Source of the DNA: Gluconacetobacter johannae
GTDB taxonomy: Bacteria; Pseudomonadota; Alphaproteobacteria; Acetobacterales; Acetobacteraceae
Direction: 5' to 3'
Length of the DNA stretch: 64,000 bases
NCBI RefSeq assembly: GCF_014174305.1
Contig: NZ_JABEQH010000017.1
Location: 1-64,000, forward strand
The number at the start of each line of letters is the position of its first letter. Positions within the stretch are counted from its first letter, which is position 1. The notes beneath the pieces were generated by a model that saw only the letters and a list, made by a program, of their open reading frames with translations, had not been told where the DNA came from and ran no database searches. Below are positions 53,920 to 62,498 of this stretch, piece by piece. The position numbers and the translations under genes are program-made.

Positions 53920-54420
53920 ATGGATATTGCCATCATCTGGGACCCCGTCGCCCTGCGTGGCGACTGGTCGATCGTCAATGGCGACCTCGCCCTGGGCGAC
54001 GCGCTGGAGGCAGCCGTCCTCATATCGCTGTTCAGCGATGGGCTGCTGCCCCAGCAGCCCACGCCATCCGACGTCACGGTCGGTATCACCGAGCCATCCG
54101 GCGCGCCCGGCACAGCCGATGCCGACCGGGGCGGCTGGTGGGGCGATGCGTTTTCCGACGTCCCGATCGGGTCACGGCTGCGACAGCTGAAGCGCGCCAT
54201 CAAATCCGGAACGGCCGCCATCCCGCTGGAGGTCCAGGCCATCGTGGCCGAGGCCCTGCAATGGATGATCGACGACGGCGTCGCGGCCTCGGTCAACGTC
54301 GCCGCGCGGTGGGCCGCCAGCAGCGCCACCACGGTGGAATTCACCGTGACCATCACCGAGCCGGGCGCCACGACGCCCCGGACCTTCACCTATTCCTGGG
54401 CCTGGAAGGAGCTGACCTGA
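53920..54420 (+). CDS. Baseplate wedge protein (Mu gp46-like)
   Basis: The 166-residue product has the GP46 pattern: MDIAIIWDPVALRGDWSIVNGDLALGDALEAAVLISLFSD and RGGWWGDAF..IGSRLRQLKRAI. GP46 is related to the gp25 wedge proteins of other myoviruses. The stop is directly followed by the gp47 start. Confidence 0.9.
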   Translation: MDIAIIWDPVALRGDWSIVNGDLALGDALEAAVLISLFSDGLLPQQPTPSDVTVGITEPSGAPGTADADRGGWWGDAFSDVPIGSRLRQLKRAIKSGTAAIPLEVQAIVAEALQWMIDDGVAASVNVAARWAASSATTVEFTVTITEPGATTPRTFTYSWAWKELT

Positions 54421-55572
54421 ATGCCTTACGCGCGTCCCACGCTGACCCAGTTGCGGCAGCAGGCGCTTCAGGACGTGCAGAATGGCGGCATTCCGGGCGT
54501 GGTCTCCCTGCTGCGCTTCTCGGTCCTATACGTGCTGTCCATGGTCCTGTGCGGTCTGGCGTGGCTGCATTACGGCTATATCGACTGGGTCTCGCTGCAA
54601 TCGGTACCCTGGACCGCGCAGGATGAATTCCTGGCGGGCTGGGCGGCCCTCAAGAACGTCTTCCTGAAGGCGGCGACAGCCGCATCGGGTTCTGTGTCAT
54701 TCGCGGCGACCGGCACCTCGACCATTCCGGCCGGCACGCCGATCACCCTCACCGGCGGCTACGTCGCCACTACGACGGCAGACAGCGTCACCACCAACGG
54801 CATGACAGTCGCGAACGCCACGATGGCAGCGGCCGGCGCGGCGGGAAACGTGCCGGCCGGCACGATCGCGACCCTCAGCAGCCCCGTCCCGGGCATCCAG
54901 ACCTCGGGCACCGTGACGGCATCGTGGACCGGCGGCGCCGACATCGAGGACCAGACCTCCTTCAGGGGGCGGACCATTGCAGCCTATCAGGCAGGTGGCA
55001 CCAACGGGAAGCCGATGGACTATGTCGGGTGGGCGACGGATGTTGCAGGGATCACCCGCGCCTGGTGCGCGCCGAACGGCGCCGGCGCGGGAACCGTGGT
55101 GCTCTACATCATGCTGGACAAAGCCCAGGCTGCCCACGGCGGATTCCCGCAGGGAACGAATGGGGCATCGACGGCCGACCCGCGTTATGCGACAGCAACC
55201 GGAGATCAGCTGACCGTGGCGGATGCGGTCAGCGTCGACCAATCGGTCACGGACCTGGTTATCGTTTGCGCGCCAATCGCCCAGCCGACGCCGTTCGTGA
55301 TCGCCGACCTGGGCACCGCGAACACAGAAGCCAACCAGGAAGCCATTACGGACGCGCTGCAGGACATGTTCACGCGCCTCTCCTCGCCCAAGGGCACGTG
55401 GCAGCCGCCTGGCGCGCCTTATGCGAACGGCACGATCCACCCGAACATGTGGGAGGAAGCCATTGCGGCGCTCGGGCTGCCCACCTTCAGTGTCGCGTCG
55501 CCTTCGGCCCCGGTCGTCGGTGCAACGAACGGCTGCATGCCCACGCTGGGCACCATCACCTTTGCGTCGTGA
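54421..55572 (+). CDS. Baseplate J-like protein (Mu gp47-like)
   Basis: The 383-residue product matches baseplate J: GLAWLHYGYIDWVSLQSVPWTAQDEFLAGWAALKNVFLKAA, then the Ig-like AATGTSTIPAGTPITL, VTASWTGGADIEDQTSFRGRTIAAYQ and the C-terminal insertion domain. It forms the baseplate periphery. Confidence 0.92.
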   Translation: MPYARPTLTQLRQQALQDVQNGGIPGVVSLLRFSVLYVLSMVLCGLAWLHYGYIDWVSLQSVPWTAQDEFLAGWAALKNVFLKAATAASGSVSFAATGTSTIPAGTPITLTGGYVATTTADSVTTNGMTVANATMAAAGAAGNVPAGTIATLSSPVPGIQTSGTVTASWTGGADIEDQTSFRGRTIAAYQAGGTNGKPMDYVGWATDVAGITRAWCAPNGAGAGTVVLYIMLDKAQAAHGGFPQGTNGASTADPRYATATGDQLTVADAVSVDQSVTDLVIVCAPIAQPTPFVIADLGTANTEANQEAITDALQDMFTRLSSPKGTWQPPGAPYANGTIHPNMWEEAIAALGLPTFSVASPSAPVVGATNGCMPTLGTITFAS

Positions 55573-55575
55573 GCC

Positions 55576-56223
55576 ATGGCTGCACCCATCTTTTCGATGT
55601 CGGACTTCCGGTCCGCGATCCTGCGCCTGTTGCCCAGTGGCCCGATCTGGTCCCGCGAGCCGGGCAGCATGGCCTACAAGCTGGCATCTGTGTGGGCACC
55701 CACATTTCAGCGGAACGGAGCCCGGGCCGGCAACCTTCTGGTCGACGCCTTCCCGGCGACGGCGGTGGAACTGTTGCCGGAATGGGAATCCACCCTGGGT
55801 CTGCCCGACCCGTACGCCGGAGAAAGCCCGACCATTGAGCGGCGGCAGGCTCAGGTCGTCGCGCGCCTGACCGATAACGGAGGATCATCGATCGCCTATT
55901 ACACGGCACTGGCGAAATCGCTCGGCTACGACATCACCATTACGCAGTTCGTCCCCAGCCGCTTCGGGAAGACATTCGGCGGCACATTCGGTGGTGACGC
56001 CTGGGCCTATGCCTGGAAGATCAGCGCCCCGCAATTCACGATACAGCAACGTCAGTTCGGAAACGCGTTCGGCGAGCCCTATGCGACCTGGGGTAGCACC
56101 GTCCTGCAATGCGAGATCCGCACCCGCGCGCCCGCGCGGACCATCCTCATGTGGGACTATGGCGGACAGGGCAATCCCGCCGTTCTCGGCAATTTCGAAC
56201 TCGACTTCAACACGCTGACTTGA
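55576..56223 (+). CDS. DUF2313 baseplate protein (Mu gp48-like)
   Basis: The 215-residue product contains the DUF2313/YmfQ pattern: LLPSGPIWSREPGSMAYKL..LLVDAFPATAVELLPEWESTLGLPDPY and IERRQAQVVARLTDNGGSSIAYYTALAKSLGYDITITQF. It links baseplate and tail fibre. Confidence 0.9.
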   Translation: MAAPIFSMSDFRSAILRLLPSGPIWSREPGSMAYKLASVWAPTFQRNGARAGNLLVDAFPATAVELLPEWESTLGLPDPYAGESPTIERRQAQVVARLTDNGGSSIAYYTALAKSLGYDITITQFVPSRFGKTFGGTFGGDAWAYAWKISAPQFTIQQRQFGNAFGEPYATWGSTVLQCEIRTRAPARTILMWDYGGQGNPAVLGNFELDFNTLT

Positions 56224-56230
56224 GGTTTTA

Positions 56231-57043
56231 ATGGAACTGATCATCGCGCCCAATACGGTGACGGAAGCAAACCGGGATGTGATGCCTGTAACGGGCACAC
56301 CCGGTTGGGCGACCGATGGAAATCCCGCACAGAATATCCCGGCAACGGGCGACCTGGCCTGTCATTACAACATGATGATGGCAGAGATCGTACAGACGAT
56401 CCTTGATGCGGGATTGACTCTCGACCGCACCAATTGGGGGCAGCTGTCAGCAGCAATCCAGAAATTCGTCGCAAATGAAACCACGCGCGCTACGACGGTC
56501 GAAAGCAACCTGCAATCCGGCAAGGCCGCCGTCGCGGATCTGCAGGCCGAGACCGCGCGGGCTGAAGCTGCGGAGGCAGCCCTGCAGGCCGGCAAGGCCG
56601 CCGTCGCGGACCTGCAGGCCGAGACCGCGCGGGCTGAAGCTGCAGAGGCAGCCCTGCAGGCTGGCATCGCTCCGCTCGCACCCGAATCATGGGTTCTCCA
56701 AGCGCTCCTGAGCGGCACTGGATTGAGCCAGGCGAAAGCCAACCCGGGTTATCAGATGTTGCCCGGCGGCTTCATTCTCCAGTTCGGGGCGATGAATAGC
56801 GGGAGCGGAGGGACGACCTCTTTGCAGTTCCCCGTTATGTTCCCCTCTTCGGGTCTGTCGCTTATCGCGTTGGAGGGGAGCGCAAGCGGATCGTGGGCAT
56901 CCGGCGAACCGACTTTGCATGGGGCTTGGCAGGGCATTCAGAACGACGGAGCCACGGTCTATTCCATGAAATTCAGCGGATCGGGCGGCGGATGGTCTGG
57001 GGCCTCGGGCCTCTACTTTTTCTGGTTCGCGATAGGATTCTGA
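56231..57043 (+). CDS. Tail fibre protein with coiled-coil repeats
   Basis: The 270-residue product has an N-terminal baseplate-binding region. Two exact 24-residue coiled-coil repeats (residues 94-141; LQAGKAAVADLQAETARAEAAEAA, here abbreviated LQ..EAA) follow. The C-terminal receptor-binding domain is of the gp53/collar type (GYQMLPGGFILQFGAMNSGSGGTTSLQFPVMFP..). It should bind the host surface. Fibre assembly is likely aided by the next gene. Confidence 0.82.
   Translation: MELIIAPNTVTEANRDVMPVTGTPGWATDGNPAQNIPATGDLACHYNMMMAEIVQTILDAGLTLDRTNWGQLSAAIQKFVANETTRATTVESNLQSGKAAVADLQAETARAEAAEAALQAGKAAVADLQAETARAEAAEAALQAGIAPLAPESWVLQALLSGTGLSQAKANPGYQMLPGGFILQFGAMNSGSGGTTSLQFPVMFPSSGLSLIALEGSASGSWASGEPTLHGAWQGIQNDGATVYSMKFSGSGGGWSGASGLYFFWFAIGF
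56510..56653 (+). repeat. Two 72-bp tandem repeats in fibre gene
   Basis: Units 56510-56581 and 56582-56653 differ at only a few bases and encode the fibre's coiled-coil repeat. A third partial unit (CTGCAGGCTGGC) follows. Recombination here would change fibre length. Confidence 0.8.
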
Positions 57044-57044
57044 A

Positions 57045-57452
57045 ATGGACACGAATTACTATTTCTCGCCTACGAAAAACGCGTTCTATCCTGCCGCCTG
57101 GAAAGCGATCTACGCCGCATCCGGCACCTGGCCGTCGGACGCGATGGCCATTGCGGACGCTGTATTCGCAGAATATGGGATCGGCCAGCCGCCGGCGGGG
57201 CAAATCCGCGGCGTCGGGGCAAATGGAATGCCCGCCTGGATTGCGGCGCCGACGGTGCAAGTTCCGCTCAATAATCAGGCTCAACAAGCGCTTGCACAGG
57301 CGCAGCAGACGGTGTGGGCAGAATACGGCGCCCTGGGCCAATCGGTTCCAGCCGCGTGGATTACCTATCAGACGGCTTTGCGGAATATCATCAGCGGGGT
57401 TGATACGACCAGCACGACGCTACCGACGGCGCCCGCCGCCTACACGGATTGA
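57045..57452 (+). CDS. Tail-fibre assembly-like protein, 135 aa
   Basis: MDTNYYFSPTKNAFYPAAW is the typical opening of small tail-fibre chaperone (Tfa/DUF4376-like) proteins, and the C-terminal half is helical. It follows the fibre gene by one base, as gpU follows gpS in Mu. Probably helps the fibre fold or attach. Confidence 0.65.
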   Translation: MDTNYYFSPTKNAFYPAAWKAIYAASGTWPSDAMAIADAVFAEYGIGQPPAGQIRGVGANGMPAWIAAPTVQVPLNNQAQQALAQAQQTVWAEYGALGQSVPAAWITYQTALRNIISGVDTTSTTLPTAPAAYTD

Positions 57453-57461
57453 GGATTCGAT

Positions 57462-59210
57462 ATGCTGGCATCACGCATCGCCCAGGCGTTGCTGCTCTTT
57501 GCGTTCTGGTTCACCCCGACGCTCGCTCTGGCTCAGTCGCAAATCGTGCCATTCACGCCGGGTCAGGTCCTGGGCGCGGCGCAGCTCAATGCGCTCCAGT
57601 CCGGGAAGGCGGACTATTCCGGACTCGTGGCAGAGATCGCGCGTGCCGAGGCCGCCGAGTCCGCATTGCAGTCTGGCACTGTCGCCAAAAGTAACGGCTC
57701 ATCCTCCAACCAGACGCTGACGACGCCGACGATCACGAACGCCACGATCGACGGCCTGACCTCCGGCGGCCTGATCCAGCCCCCCGGCGTGTCAATCCTC
57801 GCCAACGGGGCGCGATGCGACGGAGTCACGGATGACACGGCCGCTATCAATGCTGTGCTAGCCGCCTATCGGAACGTGTCTATCCCTCATGGAATTTCAC
57901 AGTGCAATGTTTCGGGGACAATCCTCATTCCGAATGGGGAATCTCTCGTAGGTTCCGGAGTGACAGCGGCTACGTTTATGTCCACCAGCTCAACTGCTCC
58001 ACTGATGCGGGTGGCAGCAGGGGCTGATAATTTCACGCTGTCGGGGTTCACGCTGGACCGGAACGTCGTTCCGACCGCCTCGTCTGCGGCCGGGCTGAAC
58101 ATTCTGGGTGGCACGAATCAGGGGACAATTACCAACGTAAAGGCGCGGGACCAATGGTATGGATTCGCGCTGGGAGGAGCGTCGTCCGCGTTGATTTGGA
58201 ACGTGCTATCGGAAAACAACTACTCGGACGGGTTCTATATCACCAATTCGTTGCAGTTCCAGACAGCGCAGTGGAACATGCTGAACGTCGTCAGTCAGCT
58301 GAACGATGGAGCAGGATTTAACGTCGTCTCTACCCCTGGGACAAATATGGTCCTGCTGCCGTGGGAGGATACCGGGACATTCGCCAACACCCAGGGCGGA
58401 TATCGTTTTCAGGGGAGGTCTGACGCTCCCATCACGAACATCAACCTGCAAAGTGTCGGCGCGTCCACGGACGGGGATACGGAACTGTTTTTTGATACCT
58501 ATGGCGGGCACATCACCATCGGGGGCGGAGGGTTTGTCGAGGCGGCTGGAACAGACAGAACGGGGAGCCACGGCCGTCCCACTGCCGCGTCGCATACGGG
58601 TTTCGGTATTTATTTTTCTGGCAGTGTTCAGGATGTTTCGCTAGGTCAACTCCTGGTTTTCGACAATTCGCAAGCGGGGATCGACGGCGGTCCGTACCGG
58701 TTCTCCGCGACCGGCACTCTGCTGCTGCAAAACGGGGCAAACCAGACCGGCGCCTGCGGGATAAACCTGAACAACGTCACGGCCGGGAATACTGTCCAAA
58801 TTACCGGGATACGTTCGGGCAATCTGAACACGACCTCCCCGCAGGGATCGGGGGTCTGTCTGGTAAATGGCGCTGGCGTTACCATTACCGGCAGCGACCT
58901 GTCGTTTAACAGCGGGCAGCCGGTATATGTGCAGAACGGGTATAACGGACTGACGGCCTACGGCAACGTTGGGTGGGTTACCTCCTCGGCGGGAGCAGCG
59001 ACAATTCCAGCTGGGTCGTACACCGTCACGGTCAATCACGGGCTTTCCGCACCCCCTGCGTATGTGGTCGGTAGCCCGGTAACTCAACTGTCGTCAGGGA
59101 CGACGTACTGGGTTGATACTACAACCGAAGACTCGTTTGTCCTGCATATTTCCGGAGCGCAAACGTCCGATACCATTTTCAACTGGAATGCTCGGATGTT
59201 GGCCAACTGA
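57462..59210 (+). CDS. Tailspike with beta-helix fold and signal-peptide-like N-terminus
   Basis: The 582-residue product has a pectate-lyase-like beta-helix (GARCDGVTDDTAAINAVLAAYRNVSIPHG near residues 112-140, then many G/N-rich coils). A LVAEIARAEAAESALQSG coiled segment like that of the fibre lies near residues 52-70. Such spikes bind or cut surface polysaccharide. Oddly, residues 1-25 form a perfect Sec signal peptide (basic start, LLLFAFWF core, ALAQ). No later start would keep the coiled segment. Confidence 0.8.
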   Translation: MLASRIAQALLLFAFWFTPTLALAQSQIVPFTPGQVLGAAQLNALQSGKADYSGLVAEIARAEAAESALQSGTVAKSNGSSSNQTLTTPTITNATIDGLTSGGLIQPPGVSILANGARCDGVTDDTAAINAVLAAYRNVSIPHGISQCNVSGTILIPNGESLVGSGVTAATFMSTSSTAPLMRVAAGADNFTLSGFTLDRNVVPTASSAAGLNILGGTNQGTITNVKARDQWYGFALGGASSALIWNVLSENNYSDGFYITNSLQFQTAQWNMLNVVSQLNDGAGFNVVSTPGTNMVLLPWEDTGTFANTQGGYRFQGRSDAPITNINLQSVGASTDGDTELFFDTYGGHITIGGGGFVEAAGTDRTGSHGRPTAASHTGFGIYFSGSVQDVSLGQLLVFDNSQAGIDGGPYRFSATGTLLLQNGANQTGACGINLNNVTAGNTVQITGIRSGNLNTTSPQGSGVCLVNGAGVTITGSDLSFNSGQPVYVQNGYNGLTAYGNVGWVTSSAGAATIPAGSYTVTVNHGLSAPPAYVVGSPVTQLSSGTTYWVDTTTEDSFVLHISGAQTSDTIFNWNARMLAN

Positions 59211-59319
59211 CTCTGTTGCTGTCCCGGCCGGCCCGAGGTCGCGACGGCGGAGAGTGGGACAGTGCCGTGAAACGTCCGCCTCATAGCCAGGACACAATAC
59301 CCAAAGTCCGACCAAATGC

Positions 59320-59346
59320 AGCCGCCCATTGAGGCGGCTTTTTTAT
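59320..59346 (+). terminator. Terminator between tailspike and lysis genes
   Basis: AGCCGCC/GGCGGCT forms a 7-bp stem around CATTGA, followed by TTTTTATT. It ends the tail operon; the lysis genes must have their own promoter or rely on read-through. Confidence 0.85.
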
Positions 59347-59357
59347 TGGAAAATCGA

Positions 59358-59687
59358 ATGCCTGAAGACCTGGCTCCGAAGGGAGATGCGGAGCGCGTCC
59401 GCCTGCTCGAAGACCGCGTGCTGGTTCTGGAAACCAGCCTGTCCGCGCTGGATGGAAAGCATGAGGACCTAAAATCGATGGTCGACCGCAAGATCACCGA
59501 ATTGACGACATTCGTGACGTCGCGGCTGGACGCTGTGTCGCGTCAGATCAGCGACGTGAATGACAAGTTGGCTCGGCTGTTCGGCGCACGGGCGGTCGTC
59601 ACGGGGCTGATAACGTTGGTGACGTCGATCCTCGGTTCGGGTGTCGTGCACGTCGTGGTGTCGCTGGCGGGCGGGGGCAGCCCGTGA
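59358..59687 (+). CDS. Coiled-coil protein with C-terminal membrane helix
   Basis: The 109-residue product has a long charged coiled coil (AERVRLLEDRVLVLETSLSALDGKHEDLKSMVDRKI) and one C-terminal membrane helix (VVTGLITLVTSILGSGVVHVVVSLA). I take ATG 59358 because an earlier in-frame ATG lies in the terminator. Members of this type sit in front of endolysins and may be holin-like or anchor proteins. Overlaps the endolysin start. Confidence 0.65.
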   Translation: MPEDLAPKGDAERVRLLEDRVLVLETSLSALDGKHEDLKSMVDRKITELTTFVTSRLDAVSRQISDVNDKLARLFGARAVVTGLITLVTSILGSGVVHVVVSLAGGGSP

Positions 59688-60163
59688 CCGGCATCGACCC
59701 CGCCCAACTGAAATGGCGCGTCGTCGCCCCCACGCTGGCGGCGCTGGGGCTGGGTGGCGATGCGGCGGTCAATCTGCTGACCGGCACGGCATTGGTCGAA
59801 AGCGGCGGGGTCTGGCTGGCGCAGCTTGGCGGCGGCCCGGCGCTGGGCTTGTGGCAGATGGAACCTGCGACCCACGACGATATCTGGCGCACGTTCCTGC
59901 CCGACGACCGGTTCGCCGAGATTGAAACACGCGTGCGCCGGATGACCTGTTCCGACCTGCCGCGCGTGCAGCAGCTCGTCGGCAACCTGCGCTACGCCTG
60001 CGCCATGGCGCGGCTGAAATATTACCGCGCGCCCGATGCGCTACCGGCCGCGAACGATGCCGCCGGCCTGAGCGTGATGCACAAGCGTGTCTACAACACG
60101 ATGCGCGGCGCGGCGGACCCCACCACCAACATCGCGGCTTTCGCTGCCGCGATCAACGCATAG
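59684..60163 (+). CDS. Phage endolysin, lysozyme-like
   Basis: The 159-residue product starts with GTG overlapping the previous stop. The motif TALVESGGVWLAQLGGGPALGLWQMEPATHDDIW is a lysozyme/transglycosylase active-site region with the likely catalytic Glu39. It should cut peptidoglycan at the end of infection. No signal peptide is present, so a holin is needed for release. Confidence 0.8.
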   Translation: MTGIDPAQLKWRVVAPTLAALGLGGDAAVNLLTGTALVESGGVWLAQLGGGPALGLWQMEPATHDDIWRTFLPDDRFAEIETRVRRMTCSDLPRVQQLVGNLRYACAMARLKYYRAPDALPAANDAAGLSVMHKRVYNTMRGAADPTTNIAAFAAAINA

Positions 60164-60171
60164 GACATACC

Positions 60172-60417
60172 GTGGACCCCACGACCATCCTCACATACCT
60201 GATCGGCGTCGTTCCGGTGCAGGACTTGATCTATCTGGCCGCGCTGTGCGGCGTATGCGCGGTGCTGATGCCGTGGTTGCCGGTTCCGGCAAGCAAGGCG
60301 AGTGCCTATGGGCGCATCTACACCGCGCTGAACCTGCTGGCGCAGAATTTCCGCAACGTCGCGAACCGCGCGCAGCCGGGCACGACCCAGGCCGCCCAGA
60401 CGGAGAGCCCGAAATGA
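60172..60417 (+). CDS. Holin-like membrane protein, 81 aa
   Basis: GTG start. One or two hydrophobic helices (about residues 7-40, broken by a polar spot) are followed by a polar tail with Gln/Thr. Location directly after the endolysin supports a holin role. ATGA overlap with the lipoprotein gene. Confidence 0.6.
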   Translation: MDPTTILTYLIGVVPVQDLIYLAALCGVCAVLMPWLPVPASKASAYGRIYTALNLLAQNFRNVANRAQPGTTQAAQTESPK

Positions 60418-60977
60418 CCAATCGCCCCTCCCGCCGTGCCCTGCTGTGCGGCGCCAGCGCCCTGCTGGCCGGATCTGCCCTGGCCGCCTGCACCGTCTCC
60501 ACGAACGGCAACGTGACCACCATCACGCTGAACGTTGCCAAAATCGTCGCCTACGGCCAGGCCGGCCTGAACGCGGCGGCGACCGTGACCAGCTACCTGT
60601 CCGCTTTCCCGGCTGTATCGCCCTACGCCGCGGCGATCACGGCGGCCGAGACCGCGCTGTCCGGCGCGCTCCAGGCGCTTTCCTCGACGGCCGGCTCGAC
60701 GCTGACGATCGACTACAACGATGCGACATGGCGCACCCGGGTGGACAGCGTGCTGAACGCGCTGGCCCAGGTGGGCGCGGCCATCTCGACGGCGATCTCG
60801 GGCGCGGGGTCGGCCCTGTCGTCCACCGTGAAGGCCGACGCGACCACGGCGTTGTCAGCGCTCCATACCATCATCTCGCTGTTCGATGCGCTGGTAGGCG
60901 TGTCGGCTGCGCGCGCCGTCGCAGCGCCGGCCATGTCCGAGGCACAGGCGCTGCGGGTCCTCGGCGTCATCCGGTGA
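60414..60977 (+). CDS. Lipoprotein with twin-arginine-type signal, 187 aa
   Basis: The start SRRALLCGASALLAGSALAAC combines an Arg pair with a lipobox (LAAC), so it should be a lipoprotein, possibly Tat-exported. The mature chain is Ala/Ser/Thr-rich and helical. Phages often have a lipoprotein (o-spanin) here to fuse the outer membrane, but this one is larger than usual and the assignment is uncertain. Confidence 0.6.
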   Translation: MTNRPSRRALLCGASALLAGSALAACTVSTNGNVTTITLNVAKIVAYGQAGLNAAATVTSYLSAFPAVSPYAAAITAAETALSGALQALSSTAGSTLTIDYNDATWRTRVDSVLNALAQVGAAISTAISGAGSALSSTVKADATTALSALHTIISLFDALVGVSAARAVAAPAMSEAQALRVLGVIR

Positions 60978-61372
60978 CGCGCGCCGCTCTGGCCGCAGTG
61001 CTGGTCCTGGCCGGCTGCACCACCGTACCGGAGCGGACCCGGAGCGCCCTCGTCGGCCAGCCGCGCCCGATGGTCCTCGCCTGCATGGGCGTGCCGGACC
61101 GGGCGGACCAGCGCGGCGACATCGAAACCCTGACCTGGCGGCAGGACCAGCAGGTGCAGGGGCCGTTCGATATCAAGGGCCCGCTATCGCTCGAACTGAG
61201 CATCGGCGGCCACGGCACCTGCCGCGCCACCGCAATGATCCGCGACGGGCGCATCGCCTCTTTCGTCTATTCCGGGCCCAGCACCACGCTGCTGGGCCGC
61301 AACGGGGCCTGCGCCGGCCTGGTGCGCGGATGCGTGCAGTCCAGTCCCAGCAAATCGGAGTCCCCTCCATGA
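60974..61372 (+). CDS. Second lipoprotein of lysis region, 132 aa
   Basis: GTG 60974 overlaps the upstream stop. Signal peptide and lipobox LAGC give a mature chain from Cys18. The mature part (VGQPRPMVLACMGVPDRADQRGDIETLTWRQDQ) resembles SmpA/OmlA-like small outer-membrane lipoproteins in style. Function in the phage is unknown. Confidence 0.6.
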   Translation: MTRAALAAVLVLAGCTTVPERTRSALVGQPRPMVLACMGVPDRADQRGDIETLTWRQDQQVQGPFDIKGPLSLELSIGGHGTCRATAMIRDGRIASFVYSGPSTTLLGRNGACAGLVRGCVQSSPSKSESPP

Positions 61373-61491
61373 TCCATGATATTGCCATCGGACTGCTCGG
61401 CGCGCTCGGCGGACAGGTCCTGGCGCTGATCGTGTTCAAGATCCTCCGCGTCTTGCGGGCGCAGCGGCTTCGCAACGCGGGGCTGGAGTGA
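61369..61491 (+). CDS. 40-aa membrane peptide
   Basis: ATG overlaps the lipoprotein stop and TGA forms TGATG with the next start. One helix (IAIGLLGALGGQVLALIVFKIL), then an Arg-rich tail. It could be a small lysis or pinholin-type peptide. Confidence 0.5.
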   Translation: MIHDIAIGLLGALGGQVLALIVFKILRVLRAQRLRNAGLE

Positions 61492-62255
61492 TGGTCCGCA
61501 AGCTTGGCAAGCTGCCGGCGCGCCACGACCCGCGCACCTACCGCATGGCGCCGGCGCTCGCCGCCCAGCTACCGATGATCCCCGAAGCAAAGGACTGGAC
61601 GGCCGGCGTCCCGTTCGAGATGTGGGGCAACGACCGATACGGCTGCTGCGCCTTCGCCGCCCAGGCCGCGCACCTGGCGATGTGGACCCGCGCCGCGCAG
61701 GCGCTTCTCGTGGTTCCGACTGATGATGTGCTGACCAACTACAGCGCGGTGACGGGATTTGATCCGGCGACCGGTGCCAACGACAACGGCACGATCCTGC
61801 TGGACGAATTGAATCATTGGCGGCGGGACGGCCTCGTGCGGCCGGGCCAGCCAGGCCGGGACTACCTGACTGCCTATGGGGCAATCGACCCGCGCGATCG
61901 GGACGGCGTCAAGCGGAGCGTCTGCTTCCTCGGCGGCACGCTGGCCGGCGTGCAGGTGCCGAACGGTTTCCTGTCTCTGCCCCTCGGCGCGACCTGGGAC
62001 TGGGATGCGATCACCGACCACGCGCCGGTCGGCGGACATGCCATCGCGATCGGCGGCTACAACGCGGCGGGTGTCTGGTTCAACACCTGGGGCACCCGGA
62101 CGTTCATGCCCTGGGCAACGTTCGAGCGGATCGCCGATGAGGCGTACGGCCTGGTGAGCCGGCAGAACTGGATCGGCATCCCCGGTGTGTCACCGCTGGG
62201 CGAGGATGTGGATGCGCTCGTGGCGGAGATGCAGGAAGCATATCTAGGCGGCTAG
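61491..62255 (+). CDS. Papain-fold (C1-like) phage protein
   Basis: The 254-residue product shows the order of a papain-like active site: C52 or C53 in YGCCAFAAQAAH, H183 in GGHAIAIGGY and N198 in FNTWG. Length fits the C1/C39-like fold. It has no signal peptide and sits at the end of the lysis operon. It may be a peptidase carried in the virion, a lysis enzyme or an accessory protein; the role is open. Confidence 0.7.
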   Translation: MVRKLGKLPARHDPRTYRMAPALAAQLPMIPEAKDWTAGVPFEMWGNDRYGCCAFAAQAAHLAMWTRAAQALLVVPTDDVLTNYSAVTGFDPATGANDNGTILLDELNHWRRDGLVRPGQPGRDYLTAYGAIDPRDRDGVKRSVCFLGGTLAGVQVPNGFLSLPLGATWDWDAITDHAPVGGHAIAIGGYNAAGVWFNTWGTRTFMPWATFERIADEAYGLVSRQNWIGIPGVSPLGEDVDALVAEMQEAYLGG

Positions 62256-62298
62256 GCACGGACGTCCGAACCACGCTTGTTCCGGAGAATTGGGCCTC

Positions 62299-62328
62299 TT
62301 GACGTTACATCAGTTCAATTCTTATGCT
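62299..62328 (+). promoter_or_regulatory. Sigma70-type promoter of the tRNA-like gene
   Basis: TTGACG (62299-62304), 18 bp, TATGCT (62323-62328). The expected +1 is about 62335, a few bases before the tRNA-like sequence. Confidence 0.6.
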
Positions 62329-62340
62329 CATTATGGCTAC

Positions 62341-62432
62341 GGCCGGGTGGCAGAGTGGTTTATTGCACCTGACTACGAATCAGGAGTGCTCATGAATAGT
62401 GAGTACCGTGGGTTCGAATCCCACCCCGTTTT
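62341..62432 (+). tRNA. Class II (Ser-like) tRNA with anticodon position ACG
   Basis: A 92-nt cloverleaf of serine type: D stem GCA/TGC with GTGG loop, anticodon stem CCTGA/TCAGG, a 7-bp variable arm (GTGCTCA/TGAGTAC) and T arm GTGGG-TTCGAAT-CCCAC. The loop CTACGAA puts ACG (62375-62377) at 34-36, which is an Arg anticodon, not Ser. The acceptor stem pairs well at four positions next to the T arm (CGGG/CCCG), while the outer three pairs are poor. CCA is not encoded. Own promoter and terminator. Confidence 0.65.
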
Positions 62433-62434
62433 GA

Positions 62435-62470
62435 CCCCGCTCCAACCTTGGTTGTTGAGCGGGGTTTTTA
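62435..62470 (+). terminator. Terminator of the tRNA-like gene
   Basis: CCCCGCTC/GAGCGGGG outer stem (62435-62442, 62457-62464) with inner CAACC/GGTTG, followed by TTTTTA. Very stable. It closes the last phage transcription unit before attR. Confidence 0.9.
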
Positions 62471-62498
62471 TTTGCGAGTCAATTGTTTGAGCAGGGAC

